Shown: in pieces, positions 46,782 to 60,884 of the stretch
Numbering within the stretch: position 1 is the first letter of the stretch
Layout: each line of letters starts with the position of its first letter
Made by a program: the position numbers and the translations under genes
Notes under the pieces: generated by a model
What the model was told of the DNA's origin: nothing
The model's database searches: none
What the model saw: only the letters and a program-made list of their open reading frames with translations
Assembly (NCBI GenBank): GCA_015698045.1
Contig: BLAL01000037.1
Location: forward strand, 124,001 to 188,000
Source: Rhizophagus clarus
Lineage: Eukaryota; Glomeromycota; Glomeromycetes; Glomerales; Glomeraceae
Direction: 5' to 3'
Length of the DNA stretch: 64,000 nt

Positions 46782-48340
46782 ACAATTAAAAATAATTAAA
46801 TTATAATTGGTTTTAGTAAATCTATGAAAAAAAAAATTTCAGCATGGTAGTGCTAAATTATAATTTATTTATTTAATTACGGCGATCTTCATTCTATTTT
46901 TAAATTTTTTTTTTATGTATTATTAAAGAATTTCGCGTGGGAGAGTCTTTTTTTTTTGTTACCTGAAAATTTGAACACGTTTACAAAGTTGTTTACTTGA
47001 AGAAACCGGATGTTCGGCTCAGCAATCTGCTTAGATAAAAAAAAAAAAAGATTTTACTTAGCGCATTATAAAAAAGCCGGAATATTTGAATATAGGAGAT
47101 AAATGCGGCCTTTTGTTATACAAAATACTAAACAAAGCCCGATAATTGAATTTTCTCTTTTAATAAATCTCAATGATTAATTTCACATCAAAAATATTAT
47201 ATTATTACAATAGATAATGGATTACGATAATAATAAACATTTTTTACTTGTTAAAAAAAAGTTAGTTAATTCATCTTATCTTTTTTATGTCCTTTGTAAC
47301 TCCGCCCTCGGTCCTTTTCTTCCATTGTCATTTTATTACTAAACAAACATTCCTTTTTAACCAATCAATTTTCCAGCAGACCAAATAAAAAACATTTACA
47401 CTAGTATAAACTGACCATGCTTTATTTGAATAATAAAAATAAACAATATTTACAATATTAACTATTAATATTGTTATATTGTTTAAAAAAAATAAAATAA
47501 AATAAAATAAGCCAGAAATTTTATTTTAACATTTATTGGTTTTAAAATATCTACTATTTATTTACTTTATACTTTTTATATGAAGCGTGGGATTATCTTG
47601 TGGTACCCGAATTTTTTATTTATCTTCCCGCTCTTTTTAAAAATTTCTGAGCCTTTTTTAATAATCACATTCTTTTCGGCTGAAATTCTAATCGGAATAT
47701 GTTATCAAGTCAAATGATTCACAGCCAGTAAAAATATTTTGATTTCACAAGTTTTTTACCAAAATTACCAAACAATTTAGCGCCACTCGACTTCGCCTAA
47801 AAAAAATCAGGTAAATTAATAATTATTTTTCCCGCAGCTATTATAAATATCCCCCTTTCTCCTTATAGTATTTAATGTCACACCTCGAATATACCACATA
47901 TACTACATGTAACCAAAGTAGACTTATTACCCCTAATCCCCCAAAATTGTCAAATAACGCAGGTGGTCGAAAAGTTATCTCTTTGCTTCTTTACCAAGAT
48001 TCTCCCTTTCCCTCTATAATTTTCTTGGTAGTGGGCCACTGGCTGGTCCTGCATCGTTATAGGTACCCAGTCACTCGTTTCCCATTCAAAGGAAAAGCTT
48101 TTTATTTTTGTTCGTTACAAATCTTTATATTAATATATATATATTTTTTTCGTCGTCTTTCGCTATTATTTTCTTTTTTTTTGTATTTTTTAATTTCCAT
48201 ATAAAAAGAACGACCTTACAGAAAACAACTTGTATTTTCCTTTTATAATTTAAAAACGATTTTTTTTTTTAAAAAAAAAAAAAAGATAAAAAGATAAACT
48301 GTATTCCTTGTAAAATAATTTTTATAAAATAAATATAATA
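45611..48340. other. Gene-free stretch and upstream region of the 48.3-kb gene
   Basis: 45610-45775 is built of AACTTGAGTTTAGCTC-like words in both orientations, a small decayed palindromic element. 46250-46800 is A/T-rich with homopolymer runs. 47280-47400 and 47820-48100 are richer in G+C (TAACTCCGCCCTCGGTCC, ACCAATCAATTTTCC) and probably belong to the promoter and 5' UTR of the gene at 48341; an open frame at 47875 looks accidental. Confidence 0.45.
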
Positions 48341-49863
48341 ATGGACGCCGGCGGTGTGCAAGTTCAACATCAACCGTCCAACCAAGACCCAACAAGACAA
48401 ACCTGGAGGAATAACAGCTCGAACGGTGACCAAGGTAAACGTAGGGATAGTGGTAGTAATAAATCTAAACCTGCTAACTTGAAGTCAATAAACGTGGAAC
48501 GTGCTCAAAATATGAGTACGACCTCAAGAAACGTTTACAATAATAATATACAACAAGGAGCACCTTCTATCAGAACTCCAAAGACTGCTCAATTTCCAAA
48601 GCAAAATCAACAACAAATGTATGTAATGCAACCAAAGACTGCTACTTTTGTTAAAAACGATCAAAGACAACAACAACAAATGAACTTACCTAGGTCTTCA
48701 CCTCAAACGTTGAATTTAAATAATAGGTCTTCTCCACCTCAGAATGTTTTTATTTCAAGGTCTCCTCCACAAGTACATAACTTGTCGAGAAGTCCTCCTA
48801 AGATAAATAATGGTAACGTTCAGAATAATACTTCAAATGCTGTTACTGCTTCCAACAAACAACAACAGCAGCAACAACAAAAGACGACCAGTTCTAGACC
48901 CACGCCAAAACCACTTAACTTGTCAAAGTCTTCATCTCAAGTTCACAACAACTTGGGAAGAGTTCCTCAAACGGCTACTTTTCCTCCAAAGGTGAATAGA
49001 GCCTTAAACCTTCCCAATCCTCCTAAAACGGCAACTCTTGCAAAACCATCATCTGGTTTTCCAAAAGACATCAGGCAAGCAATTAGACCACCACAATCAG
49101 CTACGATTTCTCAACCGGCATACACTTATATATATGGTGAGCAACAATCAGCTTATTTGCAAGCTATAGAACAACAATCTAGAATTAGATGTTATAGTGC
49201 AAGTCCTGCTTCTTTTCGATTTGTTACGACAAATTATCGTCAAGTTGAACTAGGTTCAGGAACTCCTGTTGTTGTTCTTAGTCATCCTGACGATTCTGAT
49301 TCTCAAGGTTCTTCGCCACCAACTCCAGGATATTTACCTTCCGATGGTTTTAATGGAGCTGATAATTTTGACCTAAATTACATCATTCCATACGATGAGG
49401 AAGCTGAAGAAGGTCCATATTGTTATTACTATTATGACTATCCACAAGAATATATTCCTCCTCAAACACCAACCGGGACGTCGCACCAACAACGCTCTAA
49501 CACGATTCCCTCAACTGCAAAAGAAGAGAGACGTAGAAGGTAAATAGTTGTTTTTCTTTGATAATAAAGTGATCCATTTTATCATTTTTCAAGTTAAATA
49601 AAAGCAGATAACTTGATTAAGAATTCTTCATTATTTGAGAGATCATTTACCCTTTCTTTTCCTCTGATTTCGTTAGTGTGTTTGGAGGTCCAATGAAAGT
49701 ACATCCTGACGCGGTTTTGCCCATTCGTCAGCCTAAAGGACCTGATATGTCTAAGAACTTCGCTACTCGTATTCGTCGTAAGGCTGTTAATAAACTTTAT
49801 GCGGCGGCTGCTGAGAGACGAAGTAAATCGGCTGCTGACAGGAGAAAGTCTGCATTGTTCTAA
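48341..49863 (+). CDS. Disordered Q/N/P/S-rich protein with basic C-terminus
   Basis: Exons 48341-49539 and 49677-49863 join in frame across a 137-bp GT-AG intron to 461 aa (RRR then SVFGGPMKVHPDAVLP). I cannot name the family. Residues 1-280 are low-complexity: Gln runs, repeated RSSPP/RSPPQVHNLSRSPPK and four spaced PKTATF/PQTATFPPK motifs, the latter suggesting a short linear motif repeated for a partner or kinase. Around 330-375 is an acidic, Tyr-rich patch (EEAEEGPYCYYYYDYPQEY). The C-terminal exon (FGGPMKVHPDAVLPIRQPKG, KNFATRIRRKAV, LYAAAAERRSKSAADRRKS) is compact, basic and probably the conserved part. ATG 48341 is the first in frame. Confidence 0.8.
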
Positions 49864-52800
49864 TCGGAGATTTTGGTGATATTGTAAATCATCATATGCA
49901 ATCGCGTCTTAGAAATAAAACCAAGTTGCATAAAAAAATTTATAAATTTTTGTAAGTTATATAATATAAAAAAAAAAAATATACATATCTTATCTTGTGA
50001 TATATTTGGTAGTATAACAGTAGAAATTCTTTTATTGTAGTCTTAAAATAGGCTTTGATGTCTTTTCTTCTACTTGTTGAATATATTGTAAACAAAGAAC
50101 TAAAAACAAAAAGATTTTTTTTTTTTTATCATAAAGCCTTTATATTTCGCCACTTTTTTTTCTCAGTTGTTTTATTTTTTTTTTTTTCTTTTGTAAAGGA
50201 CATTTTTGGGAGAGAGAAAAAAGTCTTTTTCCATTTTTTTTTTTTTTTTTATTATGAAATATATATAATATATACATATATTTTATTTTTTTTATTTCTG
50301 GATAATTATTTAATTAATTATTTTTTTTTGAACACATGGAAATTTTTTTTTTTAATCAAGTACAGGAATGTCTTTTAATCAAAAGAATTATCGTTTTCAA
50401 AAGAAGTTTAAAACGTTTTTTTTTGTAAAAACTATATGAAAAAAAGAGTAAAGGTGAAAAATGTTTTTTGTAAAAAAAAAAAAAAAAAAGGCTCCAGAAT
50501 TTTTTTTTTTGCGATTTTTTTTTAAGTGAAGATCACGTGTTGATTGATGAAATTACGAGAACGTCGCTTTGAAATAGCGAATTCGTTTTTCATCTATATA
50601 CAGTATATATTCTATATGTATGTGTTATCTATTTACGGATTTATGTCACCATTAATTTTACAAGAATAAATTATTTTACTTGCAGATATTATTAAATCTC
50701 AAGTCTCATCGTCATCGATCTTTATTTATTTAATATGAGATAGGTTTGAAAATGAGTGGTCTGATATCGGAAGATAAATCCTTCACCTATAAATACCAAA
50801 TATAACAATTTTTCTCGTCAATCAGTATATAAAGCACACTTTACCTTTTATTACTAAAAAAATTACAACGAATTCAGTCAAGTATCAAGCAGAGGACTAA
50901 TGTTGATTATAAAAGAAAGCTAAAAATTGTTGTTTCTGGCGGATTTATAAAATACTACTACACCCAAAATCTCTGACTGGAAAAAAATCAAACTCATAAG
51001 CCAATTTAATTCCCAAGGGTTCATAATTTACCGTTGTAACTGTATGTAGGGAAATTTGAAATTCATTGACTACCCACTTTTTCACGAAGGTGTTTATCTA
51101 TGCGCAAACAAGATTTGTTCGTAAATATATGATTTGATATTTTGTCTCCTACTATTCATAGGAGTGTGTTACATTTGGCATCAGAATTTTTAAAATTTAT
51201 AGACGTTTTCAACCATTTTGATGAAAATGGAGTACTTGGACGTAACATTAGACGTTAACATTTTCTCGAAATTCACGTAAATTATATAATGTTCAACTAT
51301 TTAACATATACATATAAAAAAAAATATACCTAGAAGAGCAAAATGAAGACGTTGATTTTACGAAAAAATAAAGTTAAAAAATTCTAATGGAACAATTTAG
51401 AGCGAATGTAATTTTTTCAATTTTCGATTTTGAGGTGCGCGAGCGGTACATGATAAACTAATAATCAGAAAGTTAGAAAAACAACATTCATAGCCTTGAT
51501 ATTATAGGCAATGCTAATACGCTGACCGGAGTACCAATGTTTTTGGAAAAATTTATAGCGTTTTCCTGCTACTTATATAATCTTTATTCCGGATTTGATC
51601 AATACTTCAACAATATTTTATTTATAAGTAAAAATTATTTGATTTTATTAGTTAATAAATAATAATGAATAAATGTATTTGTAACAACTTGTTACTAATA
51701 TTATTGGTAAATAACCTTAAAATAAAATTATAAAAAAGTTTATAATATATAAATTTTAAAAAACAATATAATAAGTGTATTTTTGCCTTTTCAGCAAGTT
51801 TACTTAAAATGACAAAGATGATTTTGAATGTCATTTTTGACTTATTTAACAAAAAACCTTTTTTTCTACCAAGTAATTGGCAAAGAAATTTCCTTATTTG
51901 GAAGTCAGTATAATCTTATATAGCAAAAATTTTCCATTTTTTCTGGAAACAAAACTTTCTGTGTAATATCACATGACTTAACTGACCAATAAAAATGCGC
52001 CAATTAGGTTAGATTTATCTATAAATAATTATCACTTTCCTTTTATTATTACCAATTTTACTAATAATAGTTTTTATTAAAAATTTAATTTACTATTCCA
52101 ATAATATTTTATTTTAATAATTAAATTTAAATATAATAAATAATTAATTATAAATAAATAATTATAAAAAATTAATTAAATTTTTAAATTATAATAAAAT
52201 TTTAATAAAATTAATAAAAAAAAGTGAAAACTTATATCAAGTTATATTAAATAATAAAATTTTATTAAATATTAATAAATTAAAGTTTAAATATTTAGTT
52301 AAATTAATTTAAAATAAATTTAATAAATAATTTTTTTATTATTATAATCATTATAAATGATAATCACTAGCATTTTACTTATATATAACTATTTTTTTTT
52401 TTAGTAAAATATAATTATGTTATTTGGATGGGTTTTATATTTTGTATATAATATTTTTATTAGTTAAATATTTATTAATAAATATTACATGACCTTTGAA
52501 TAAAAAAAAAAATTATATCATTCAATTTTTAAGATTTTGGCCTTTTTATTATCACCTATTTTAGGAAATTCAATATAAATTATTAGTTACTAAAAATGGT
52601 AAGTTATCTTAATCTGACCCTTCTTTCTCTCACAGAAAATTATATTATTTCTGACCCTTTCTTTAAAAGTAAAAATAATTATAGTAAAATTTATTAGCAG
52701 TTATAAAAATAAGAAAATTGCTTAAAATATAATTATAATATTTACTATAAAGATTATTAAAATAATCCTATTACTATTATAATAATCATTAATCAAATAC

Positions 52801-54458
52801 TAATATTTTAGTAATTTATTAAGTTATTTTATTATTAATTAATTATTTTAAAAAAAAATATCAAATTAATATTAATATTAATATAAAAAATATTTATATA
52901 TAATTTATATATAATATTTATAATTTATTATAAATAAAAAAAATTTTAAGTATAATATTTATATTATGCTTATTATAAATATTTTATTTTATTTTTTTTT
53001 TTTTTTTATAAATTTAATAATCAATTAAATTATATGATTTTAAAGTATAATATAATTGATAAGATTTAATTTTCTTTAATAATTATATTTATTAAATAAA
53101 AAATTAAAATATTTATTATTGTTAAATATATTTTTTAAAAAAAAAAAAAAATTTGAATTACAGATAATTATTATTGTGCTATTACATTAAAATTAATAAT
53201 TTGAAATAAATTGTAAGAAAAATGATGAATAGAGTTTTATATCTATTATTAAAAAAAAAAATTGCAGAATATTGGATTTAGTTTACTTAAATTATTATAC
53301 TATTAATATATCTAGCCCTAATAAATCCAGCCCATTTGTTATATTTAAAGATTATTTATTACATGATTTCATTTTAAATGACAAGATGTATGTTTTTTTT
53401 TATCAGAAAAATATTATAAACCAATAATATTACAATTATTAGTAAAAAAATATCTTTGATTTTCCTATTTAAAGGCAACTAACTATATTAATGAAACTAA
53501 GCGAATTTGAATTGGCAATTAATTTATGTTGCTTGCACATCAATACGATTTTGTCTAGTTTATAAACTGCTATGAACAGAGATGTTCATCATCAAATTAT
53601 TATTACCAATAAATATGAGGAAAGATCTCATCGCACCTATTAAAAGTCGAAAGATCTATCCATGAAATGTTTGCTTGTTTGATGCAACGTACAAACATTG
53701 TACAAACAGTATTTCCAAGGAACACTATTTAAGATAACGGACAAGTAGTATAAAAATGTGACACAATTCGTTAGCCTTGATGATAAACTCAATGGACACG
53801 ACAGAATATCTTCTGTATATGTATTGTGATTCAATCATGAAACACTATTGAGTGAGTAATTTCCATTCAAGTTAGAAGTTCATCATTTATACTGAGAGAA
53901 ACAAATTAATGAATAACAGGAATTTTTCGCGTCTGTATTATCTTATAGAAGAAATATTTTGGTTAAGATCGATAACACAACATAATTTATATGTATAATG
54001 GATCCAAAAGAAGTTACGCAGCATTTACAATTCACAAAAATATAGTAAAATGATTCGGAATCGAATTTTGGAATGAAATTGTTTACGGCATTAAGGTTTT
54101 TACGGCATTTAATATTTGTAACATAAGGTTACGGTATCCCGATTTAGTGATTTGGTGACTGATTCATTCCCTAACCCTGTTACAACAATGCAGTTTTCTG
54201 CGGCCAGACTATTAATCGATATTTTTGAATTCCGCATAATCTAGCATAACCCTTTTAATGCATGAGAGAGGATTTCGGACCATGACAAATAATTCCATCA
54301 ACTCATCCAATCCAATAATGTAGTACGTGGTAACTAGTGAGATCTAATGATTATTATATTTTTGATTAAGTTTATAAACAATTTAAAAAGTTAAATACCA
54401 AGTTAACATGATAAATTATGCGCGCTTAATTTTAATAATAATAATAATAATAATAATA

Positions 54459-54491
<33 letters not shown>

Positions 54492-56186
54492 ATGCTCATT
54501 TAAACATCGGGAAAATTGTATTAAATAATTTGATTAGCACGCTACATGGCATAACCTTAAAAAGGGTTGTAGATTTGTAGATCTAATGAAAAAAAAAAAT
54601 ATTGTGTAAAATAGCGGTAAATCACGGAATAATTGTATAAATACGTACAGTATATTCGGTACACTTTCGGTACTCGGGGAATAATAATAATAAAAAAAAA
54701 AAAAAAGAGTACATCGTAAAACGAAGAATTGAATTAATGTTGTGCTGGCCTTGGCGGACGAAAAAAAAATCAATATTATTTGAGGAAAAAATGAGTTAAA
54801 AAGGGGAAATATTTTACAATAATTCGGAATTTCGTTTAACGAAATTGGTATACGGAAATTCCGGTCGAACTTCGAATACGACTTTCTTTTTTTTTTTAAC
54901 ACGCACGGGCAAAACTTGAAAAAGAAGTACATTAAAACACAAAAAATAATGTAAAGATTCATATATAGTCAAGATTTACTATTGCATTATCTGTTGTGTA
55001 TAATGAGTAAAGAGCAAAAGACCCTTATCCAGCTTGTTTTTCGCCTTTTTTTGGGTTTATTTCGATTATTTCGAATAAACCCGGCCGAAAAATTTTTTAT
55101 TCTTGTTTGAAAACTTGATTGTTTTTTATTAAAACCATTAAAACCGGAAATTATGGTAATTTATTAGTTATTTAGTGTTCATCCATTAAAAATTAAAATC
55201 GTGGAAATTTAAAATAATGAAACCATAATTTTGAATAGGCCACGCGATTTAAGTTTGGCTTGACGTTACATTAAAATATTTAAATAATATTTTTTCCGGA
55301 AACAATTTTTTCGGAAGATTCAAATCAAAGATCTTTTATTAATAATAAAAATAATAAAATAATAAAAAAAAATATTATTATATATTATATATATAATAAA
55401 AAAGAGTTTATTATTTTAATTAAATTTTAAATTAATATTTTATATGACTGCGGTCAATAAATCACAATCGGTAATAAAAAAAAACAAATAAATGAGAAAT
55501 AAATATGTTTGTGTATTGTTTACAATTTAATATTTTTTTTTTTTTTTTTCGCATCGCATATTGAATGAATAATTGATTTTCCCATTTATTGCTTTGTTGT
55601 TATACGTGGTTATATGCGTTATAAATACATTTATGTTATTATAATGATAATGAAAATGTTTCGTATTTTTTTAAAAGATTTACTTTTGAATTCCTCATAA
55701 GGAGAACCGTGAATGAAAAAAAAAATATTTATATATATTACGCTATTTGTATATTTTATAAGTGAATAATGTAACACTACCGCTCAAATCTCTTTTTTAA
55801 AGTTTAGTTTTAATATTATGTATTATCTTAATAATTTGTTTGATTTTCTGACAAAAAAGTTCTTGTTGCTTAACGTGCATCATACTCGCGATTTCTGCAG
55901 GTTATATATTCTGCAACGAACTGTTTATTTGCATCGCCACATTCCTCCTTTGGGTGATATCCAAAGTAATGACGTCAGTTTTCACAAAAAAAATCACTTT
56001 CTTTCATTTATATAACTCCTCTTCCATCGTTTTTTTTTTTGTAAAACGTCAAATTTTTTTTTTTGGTCGCAAACTAATAAATGTGTATTAAATGTACAAT
56101 TATTCATTATCTATTTTAACTATAAAAAGACAAAAAATAAAAAATTATTCTTTTTCCTTTTCAAAAAAAAATTTCAAAAAAAAAAA

Positions 56187-56225
<39 letters not shown>

Positions 56226-56258
56226 AAAATCATAACATCTTATATTCTTTAATTTTTC

Positions 56259-56289
<31 letters not shown>

Positions 56290-56387
56290 CTTTCCTTTGT
56301 AATAATAATATTTTCTTTTTGTAATATAATAATAATAATAATCATTAGTAATAATAATTAATTGTAATAATAGTTAATATAATAAAA
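49864..56387. other. 6.5-kb gene-free region
   Basis: 49864-50520 is the 3' flank with long T and A runs. 50520-51600 is mixed, more balanced sequence with no readable frame. 51600-53560 is A/T-rich. 53560-54330 and 54740-55330 are more balanced; 55054-55083 has a hairpin with GGGTTTATT/AATAAACCC arms. 55700-56387, with C/T and A/T runs, is likely the promoter and leader of the zinc-finger gene. Open frames at 53640, 54534 and 55818 lack support. Confidence 0.45.
54434..54490. repeat. Palindromic trinucleotide microsatellite
   Basis: About nine AAT units run directly into about ten ATT units, forming a perfect inverted repeat that can fold into a hairpin of about 27 bp. Confidence 0.9.
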
Positions 56388-57821
56388 ATGTCATCCCCAT
56401 TGTCAACTTCCGATAGTCAATCTTCTCCTCCTCCTCCTCCTCCTCCTCGAGCTAATTCGAAAGTTTTAGCTTGTAAATGGGATGGTTGTTCAGAAACTTT
56501 TATAATTTTAAACGACTTGGTGTCTCATTTACACGATGGTAAGTAATTTAAAACAAAAATTGATATTCAATTTTTATTATACGTGACAAACTTGCAATCA
56601 AACAAGTTCTTCCCCAGATATAGAAGGACATGTACTAATTTTAGTGTGACCAATTAAAAATTTTTTCTTTTTTTTTTTTTTTCAAAAAAAAAAATTTTTT
56701 TACAAAAATTTCTCGTGTTTTTTTTTTCTAAAATAAATAGATCACGTAGGAAGAAAAAAAGCTAATTATACTTGTGAATGGGCAAGTTGTCCTAGAAAAG
56801 GTGCCACTCAAACTTCTCGATTCGCTTTAATCACTCACTTAAGAAGTCATACTGGTGAAAAACCTTATGATTGTAAAGTACCAGGTAAATGGTTTTTTTT
56901 TAGTTTTTTTTTTTTCTTTAAATCTTTTTTCGGTTAATACAATATTTTGTATCACATCATTGTTGTTATTTTTTATTTATTTGTTTATTTTTCAATAAAA
57001 CTTATTTTTCACCTTTTTTTTAAAAAAAAAATTTTAGGTTGTGAAAAAAGTTTCACGCGACCTGACTCGCTTACAAAAGTATGATATTCATGTCTGTTAA
57101 CCAAAGTTTTTCTTAATTCTTGAATTTATTGAAATAACTTAATTAATTTCAAACCTTTTAGCATATGAAAAGTCAACATACTGAGCCTCGTAAAAAACGA
57201 AGTAGTATGGAAGAACCTCAAAGAACGAATAAAAAAAGAAAAATGTCAACCTCACCTGAAGATGATGAGGATTCTCAAAGTTCTAGGTTAACTCCGAATC
57301 GTTCTTTATCAAGACAATCCTCAAATAATCATAATGATAATCATAATAATAACAGTAATAATGGTTCTCCTTCAAGATCAAAACAGCAACAACAAGCATT
57401 AAGGCATTCGTTAGAAAGACAAAGACAAAGTCAACAAAATTCTTCTTTAAGGCATCAACAATCTACAGAAAATTCTAATCGTAATTATTCTTCAGAAGAC
57501 GAATCTTCTTTATCTGAACCATCAAATTCTTCTACTGAAAATAATAATAGTAATAACAATAACAATAATAATAACACTAATAACAATAATAATAGTGAGG
57601 AATCGCAACAAAAATCTTTTTATGAAAAATATCTCGTTCTTAAGGCTAAACATAGATATATTAGAAGAGAAAATGAATTATTAGCGGATGAATATCAAGT
57701 AATTAAAAAGAAGTTGAAAAGATTAAGAACTGAAAAAGACATTCTATTAGATGCTGTTATGCAACAAAATGGTGTTGTTGAAGATGATAATGATGGTGAC
57801 GCTGATATACAAATATCTTAA
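56388..57821 (+). CDS. C2H2 zinc-finger protein, Iec1-like (INO80 complex)
   Basis: Four exons (56388-56538, 56741-56884, 57038-57078, 57162-57821) give 331 aa. After a Ser/Pro-rich start with seven prolines, three C2H2 fingers follow: CKWDGCSETF (H at the HLHDDH helix), YTCEWASCPRKGATQTSRF with LITHLRSH, and [31 protein letters not shown]. The fused CxWxxC pair plus GATQTSRFALITHLRSHTGEKP is the pattern I associate with fungal Iec1-type proteins of the INO80 chromatin remodeller. The C-terminal coiled coil (YEKYLVLKAKHRYIRRENEL, KKLKRLRTEKDILLDAVM) also resembles INO80 accessory subunits. A long Asn/Gln/Ser-rich linker lies between. A generic GLI/ZIC-like factor is the alternative. Confidence 0.8.
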
Positions 57822-58587
57822 TGGTTTGGGAAATCTTTATTTTTTTTATATGTTTCGGTATATATATATATATAAAGATATATATTTATGTATATACATA
57901 TTATGCGTATATTTGGATATATAAAATTTCTTGTTTACCTTACATATTACTCTTTAAAATTTGTAAATAATTAATTTTTTTTTTCTGGAAACCGGTATGG
58001 AATGGTAACGATGGAATTGATAAAAAAAAATTTGATCATTTTTTTTTGTATATAGGAGAAGATACTGTATATCTATTATATGAGAAGAGATATATATTCA
58101 AAATATTTTTCTTCTAATGAGTTAGTACAAAAAAAAAAAAATATTTTTCTTATCACAATTTTATCGTTATTTCTGTTTTGTTAAATAAAAAAATATAAAT
58201 TAAATTAGAAACTTATATCACAGTTAATGTTTAATTTAATACTATTTTAAATTATAAGTTAGTATTGTATAATAATATTATTATTATAATAGAGAAAATC
58301 ATCCAACCACATTTTAATAAAAAACGATAATTATAATTTCAAAATTTCAATTATTTATTTCAATTTAGTAAATTGTTTAAACCACATATAAATAAGTATA
58401 ATAAATAAATTTTTCAACTTTTATTGATTTAAGTCAATCATTGACGATCAAACAAAATAAGATTTACAAGATGAGTGTTTTCCAATATGTATCCCAATAT
58501 GTATCTCGATATATATAATATCTCTTTTTTTTTTGTAAAAAAAAAAAAAAAAAAAAACAAATAAATAATGAGAACTGATGTTTTAAA
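57822..58587. other. Convergent intergenic region
   Basis: 3' ends of the zinc-finger gene and the bestrophin gene. TATATA runs and A/T homopolymers; no gene. Confidence 0.5.
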
Positions 58588-60330
58588 TTAACGGGATGAT
58601 TGGGACGCTGGAATTGCTTTTACGGAAGGAATATGACGTTCCAAATATTTGATTTCGGCTTCCAAATCCTATTAAATTTTCAAAATTAATAAACAATTAA
58701 TTAATTAAATATGATAAAATTTTAAATTAATTTATATATACTAACCTGACAATATCCATCCAATGGCAAATCATTTGAATCGTAACCTTTATTTAAGAGG
58801 AATTTATTAATTTAAGATTCAATTTCATAGATCAAGAATAAAATAAATTAACATACCGAATGGATTTTCAATTTCAGCACCTAGTTTTTTTGTATAAAAA
58901 AAAAAAAATTTTTCATTAAATTTTACTTGAAACAAAGATACATAAAGATATTTAAACAAAATATTACCGATAGCCTCAACACCGAAAAGAATGAAACCGA
59001 TTAACACAACAACTGGGATAGTAATCCATCCAAGCATTGCAACTAAAGTGAATGGAAGTACCCAAACGTATATAATGACGGCTTGTTTCCTATTCATGAC
59101 GAAACAAAAAGATTTTTAAACCCAAACATCCTTATAAAAAATTCATTTTTGTATATTATTTGTATAAATTGTACTTACAAATGAATGTTATAAGCATAAG
59201 GAATGGGCGTATTACCGATTCTTTCCAAGTTACCAAAAATATCAACCAAGTTATTTAAATTTGAAGAAATAGTACCATAAGCGCCATCCATAATATTATT
59301 TCGTTTTTTATCAATATACAATCCAATATGGAAAATAATCTCGAGTGGTAAACTCATACTAGCGTCAACTTCACTGCCCCATTCTGATGCACCAAACCAT
59401 ATAGATGTATCATCAGTAGAAAAATTATTACGAAGATTATTATAAGTTGAAGGGGGAATTCTAGTTGCGATTGTACGAAGTGATGACCTAACATCTGGTA
59501 GATCTGATGAAGGTCTATTAGCATCATGTCTATTAGGGTCTTCATCACTTCCTGATCCTAATACTGTATTTTCTTGTGCAGTATTTCCATCAAAATTTGT
59601 TAATTGAAGTCCATCTGGAAGAAGGTCTTTTAAATCATACCAATCGATGCCAAATTCTAAACGAAGATGATGTTTAACAGCAATTGCGAATGCCAATAAA
59701 AGCCTAACGTTTTTTTCTTTTTCATGACGATCACTCTCGTCAACCTCCCTTACTCCAACCCAAATGTTACGTGTGGCATTTCGAATGTCAGTGCTAGCAA
59801 ACCGAAAAATTGTCTTTTAATATTATGTATGCAAATCGTAACCACGAACTTTTAATGTCAATATTTACCACATGGCACCAAATAATTTTCTGCCTTCATA
59901 ATAACGATCATAAGCATTGTTCGTTCGGAAAGCCAAAAGAAGACCAACAACCACAGCAACAGTACCGACTGGAATTTACCATAATAATTAAAATATATAA
60001 ATTTATTAATTTCTCAGAAATTTAGTAAAAAAATGACTTACCTAAACTTTCTGGCATAGTGACATTTATATCAAATATCTTGTATAGAACAACTATAAGA
60101 GTAGAAAAAACTGTTGTAAAGAAAAGAACGGGAATAGTAGTTGGAAGTACCTATTAATGAATTCGTGTTAAAAAATTCTCGTAATAAAAAATGGATTATC
60201 TTTTTTAAATGCTTACGGAGCCTCTGAATCGTAAAACGTCAGGATAACCCCATCCTCTGCGTTGACGGAAAATCCGTCTACAAAATCTCTGTTTAGCATT
60301 CGGATTTTTAAAATTAGCGTCAACTGGCAT
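58588..60330 (-). CDS. Bestrophin-family (UPF0187/RFP-TM) anion channel
   Basis: Predicted membrane channel. Minus strand, about seven exons, starting MPVDANFKNPNAKQRFCRRF at 60330 and ending QSSR at 58588. It shows the fungal bestrophin pattern: VLPTTIPVLFFTTVFSTLIV (TM1), VVVGLLLAFRTNNAYDRYYEGRKLFG (a nearly invariant family block), RNIWVGVREV, LLLAFAIAVKHHLRLEF, then LPLEIIFHIGLYIDKKRN, IGNTPIPYAYNIHL followed by AVIIYVWVLPFTLVAM (TM) and VVVLIGFILFGVEAIGAEIENPFG. The IGNTPIPxAYxIH and FGxEAIGxExENPFG motifs are the family hallmarks. Substrate (chloride) is known for relatives, not shown here. A Ser/Asp-rich insert of about 60 residues (NGNTAQENTVLGSGSDEDP) sits between the conserved parts. 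Confidence 0.88.
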
Positions 60331-60884
60331 TTCTTAATTATTTAATTCGTTAAAAAAATGCGATGGTGTAAAGAAAAAGCTCATTATGAGGGACTTTTTA
60401 TCTTGTTTTTGATGATAATCAGGTTAGATCCTCATTTAGAAATCTTGTGATGCCTTACAGCCCTCGTACATGCAATAAATATCAAACTATTGGCCGAATA
60501 AATCAGCCTACAGATAAACTCGCATAAACATGTAATCAGTCCTTGAATTGGTGAAATTTGGCGTTATGGGTCCCCATAATGGGTAACTATATGACTCGTG
60601 TACTTCAAGAGTCGATTAGTGATCGGCGTTGGATCAACTTTTTAAACCTTAAAAAATAAATTTATTTGTTGGTTGGCGCAAATAAATATTTATTTAAATA
60701 TTTATGATATCTTTCTGTTTCACAAAAAAAAAAAAAAAAAAAATTAAATGTAAATTAAACTACTCCAAGTACGCTCACTATTGGAAAGTTTTTCCGGAAT
60801 ATAATCTATTATATCAGCAATTATCACAAAACATACGTCTATGCCAATATACGCTATTTCAGTACATATTACATAAATATGGAA
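60331..60884. other. Intergenic between bestrophin and CCT4
   Basis: Upstream of the bestrophin gene and downstream of CCT4 (same strand). 60440-60640 is more balanced in composition (GTGATCGGCGTTGG, ATGGGTCCCCATAATGGG) and is the likely bestrophin promoter. No gene. Confidence 0.45.

Noticed and set aside
47875..48204. 109-codon frame just upstream of the 48.3-kb gene
   Set aside because: Ends in a low-complexity Phe/Leu tail, no domain; more likely 5' UTR of the downstream gene.
50055..50378. 107-codon frame rich in Phe and Tyr
   Set aside because: Made of T-runs in the 3' flank of the 48-kb gene; no splice or family support.
54534..54962. 142-codon minus-strand frame
   Set aside because: Contains homopolymer-derived Phe/Lys/Tyr runs, no recognisable domain and no splice continuation; low-complexity chance frame.
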